Source: Candidatus Opimibacter iunctus (lineage in GTDB: Bacteria > Bacteroidota > Bacteroidia > Chitinophagales > Saprospiraceae). From it: a stretch of DNA of 64,000 nucleotides. Positions 63,114 through 64,000 of this stretch are shown in pieces. Each line of letters opens with the position of its first letter. Positions within the stretch are counted from its first letter, which is position 1. The translations under genes were made by a program, and so were the position numbers. The notes beneath the pieces are model-generated. The model made no database searches. It saw nothing but the letters and a program-made list of their open reading frames with translations, and was not told where the DNA came from. The DNA lies in NCBI GenBank assembly GCA_016716665.1, contig JADJVH010000006.1, forward strand, positions 124,001 through 188,000, written 5' to 3'.

Positions 63114-64000
63114 TACATCTTCACGATTTTCTTTGTCGCGCGTTGTCCGTCTTTTTCAATGACCACAAAGTAAAGGCCCGGGGGATAAGCATTCATATCT
63201 TCAAATTGTAGATCAGTCATTTCGTTGGCAGTTGCAGATTGCATCCTGTGCTGCATGCGTTGGCCTTGCATATTGTACAGGGCAACTGAATGTTCTCCGC
63301 TGGTCAGGGGTTGGAATCTCAGGGAGACTACATCAAGCACCGGATTAGGGTAGACAACAAATGAACTCAGCAGCGGATTGATTTCCTTGACGGCTACGTC
63401 GCAATCTGTCTCGAGGAGATAATTGACATTGTAGCTTGTCGTATCGGAAAGGCAGATGGTCCTGATCTGGACTTCATACGTCTTGCATTTATCAAATCCT
63501 TCAAGGTTAGCAGTGGTATCTATCGTGGCCAGTTCCTCATATTCTGTTGTACCAACCTCCCTGTACCGGTAGGTATAAGCGATGGCTCCATAGGCACTCG
63601 GCCAATACATGAAGGCACTGGTAAAGGTTATGCCATCAAAGTAGACAGTATCAACTGGTGGACATGGATCAGGATTACGCAGGATGTTCACACAGTAATC
63701 TTCCACTTCGCCAAAATCGATTGCTCCGCAAGGCTCCTGACTGATCGGGAAGAACGGATTAGAGAACGCCATGCTGACACGCATTCTCGTTGATCCGTCT
63801 AATGCTGCTGACGGAATGGCCAATTGACTGATGAGGATAGGCTCTCCATCAAGGAGGAGGGTATCCAGTAATAATTCATCTGCATCAAATATTCCGTCCT
63901 GGTTGGCATCGAGCCATATCCTGAATTTTTCGTCAAAGGATTGGCCACCGGTAAAACCAGGACGTATCCATAATGGGTATGCGTCTCCCGCCCGGTAGTC
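63113..64000 (-). CDS. C-terminal part of a secreted protein with GEVED, fibronectin-like and T9SS domains (cut by window edge)
   Basis: The frame is open from the stop at 63113 to the last base, 295 residues of a longer protein. Near the edge comes a GEVED domain (FRIWLDANQDGIFDADELLL, then IDFGEVEDYCVNI). A fibronectin type III-like module follows (SAFMYWPSAYGAIAYTYRYR ... YEVQIRTICL). The end is a type A T9SS sorting domain (VYPNPVLDVVSLRF ... GLYFVVIEKDGQRATKKIVK). It is therefore exported through T9SS and anchored or released at the cell surface. Enzymatic function, if any, lies outside the window. Confidence 0.85.
   Translation of the reverse strand, partial: DYRAGDAYPLWIRPGFTGGQSFDEKFRIWLDANQDGIFDADELLLDTLLLDGEPILISQLAIPSAALDGSTRMRVSMAFSNPFFPISQEPCGAIDFGEVEDYCVNILRNPDPCPPVDTVYFDGITFTSAFMYWPSAYGAIAYTYRYREVGTTEYEELATIDTTANLEGFDKCKTYEVQIRTICLSDTTSYNVNYLLETDCDVAVKEINPLLSSFVVYPNPVLDVVSLRFQPLTSGEHSVALYNMQGQRMQHRMQSATANEMTDLQFEDMNAYPPGLYFVVIEKDGQRATKKIVKM

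Noticed and set aside
1..64000. Mobile elements, CRISPR arrays, prophage or integrons
   Set aside because: No transposase, integrase, regularly spaced repeats or phage genes were seen, and gene content and style are uniform throughout.

Overview
The window comes from a member of the Bacteroidota, most likely a Saprospiraceae-like (Saprospiria/Sphingobacteria-type) bacterium. Several things seen here support this: four proteins end in type IX secretion (T9SS/Por) sorting domains; there is a TonB-dependent receptor/DUF4249 lipoprotein pair, FecR-DUF4974 and ECF sigma pairs, and a short 289-residue RpoD; Shine-Dalgarno sequences are rare; and promoters follow the Bacteroidota pattern (TTTG-N19/20-TAnnTTTG). 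The genus assignment is inference. The content is almost entirely chromosomal housekeeping: no phage, transposon, integron or CRISPR was seen.

Layout. 1-7 kb: tRNA modification and maturation (dusB, CCA-adding enzyme), a TonB receptor with its DUF4249 partner, and a Crp/Fnr regulator. 7.4-10.8 kb: a small acidic protein and a BlaI-M56 signalling locus with a palindromic operator inside its promoter. 10.9-16.1 kb: cell-envelope maintenance (PBP1A, HtrA, an M48 lipoprotein). 16.1-18.6 kb: rpsU, tRNA-Leu, a possible structured RNA, an LpxH-like phosphatase, tRNA-Gly, and a PabA/TrpG amidotransferase. 18.7-21.3 kb: a deoxyhypusine synthase-like protein and an arginine decarboxylase-like protein (polyamines). 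21.4-27 kb (minus strand): sulfurtransferase, peroxiredoxin, M23 peptidase, MeaB and a short MutA-like protein. 27-31 kb: cysteine desulfurase, an A-type Fe-S carrier and a fused 2-oxoacid dehydrogenase E1. 32.5-37.3 kb: two convergent T9SS cargo genes, a VCBS/ASPIC protein and a five-haem cytochrome. 37.4-45.5 kb: universal stress protein, M28 peptidase, folC, tRNA-His, a lipoprotein, an ECF/FecR pair, a ferredoxin-NADP reductase-like enzyme and a START-like protein. 45.8-48.4 kb: rpoD and an ECF sigma/anti-sigma/DUF4252 operon. 48.6-53.9 kb: a dynamin-like GTPase with WbqC, divergent from a glycosyltransferase and a polytopic membrane protein. 53.9-64 kb: ndk, NrnA-like DHH, FKBP, prfB (programmed frameshift), cutA, pfkA, a GlcNAc kinase-like protein, LemA-DUF2207, 3-hydroxyacyl-CoA dehydrogenase, and a T9SS cargo gene cut by the window edge.

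The most striking property is that eight otherwise well-conserved genes carry a total of ten single-base frameshifts. Each is repaired by adding or removing one base in a short homopolymer, and the repaired reading restores recognisable family sequence. Sequencing or assembly error is the simplest explanation, so the frameshifted genes are annotated across their full span. The prfB frameshift is different: it is the classical programmed +1 site. The most interesting biology is the BlaI operator-promoter with its M56/TonB/T9SS-tail effector, an autoregulatory-looking ECF promoter placed for a nearly leaderless transcript, the polyamine gene pair, surface multihaem cytochrome cargo, and a possible small RNA after tRNA-Leu.
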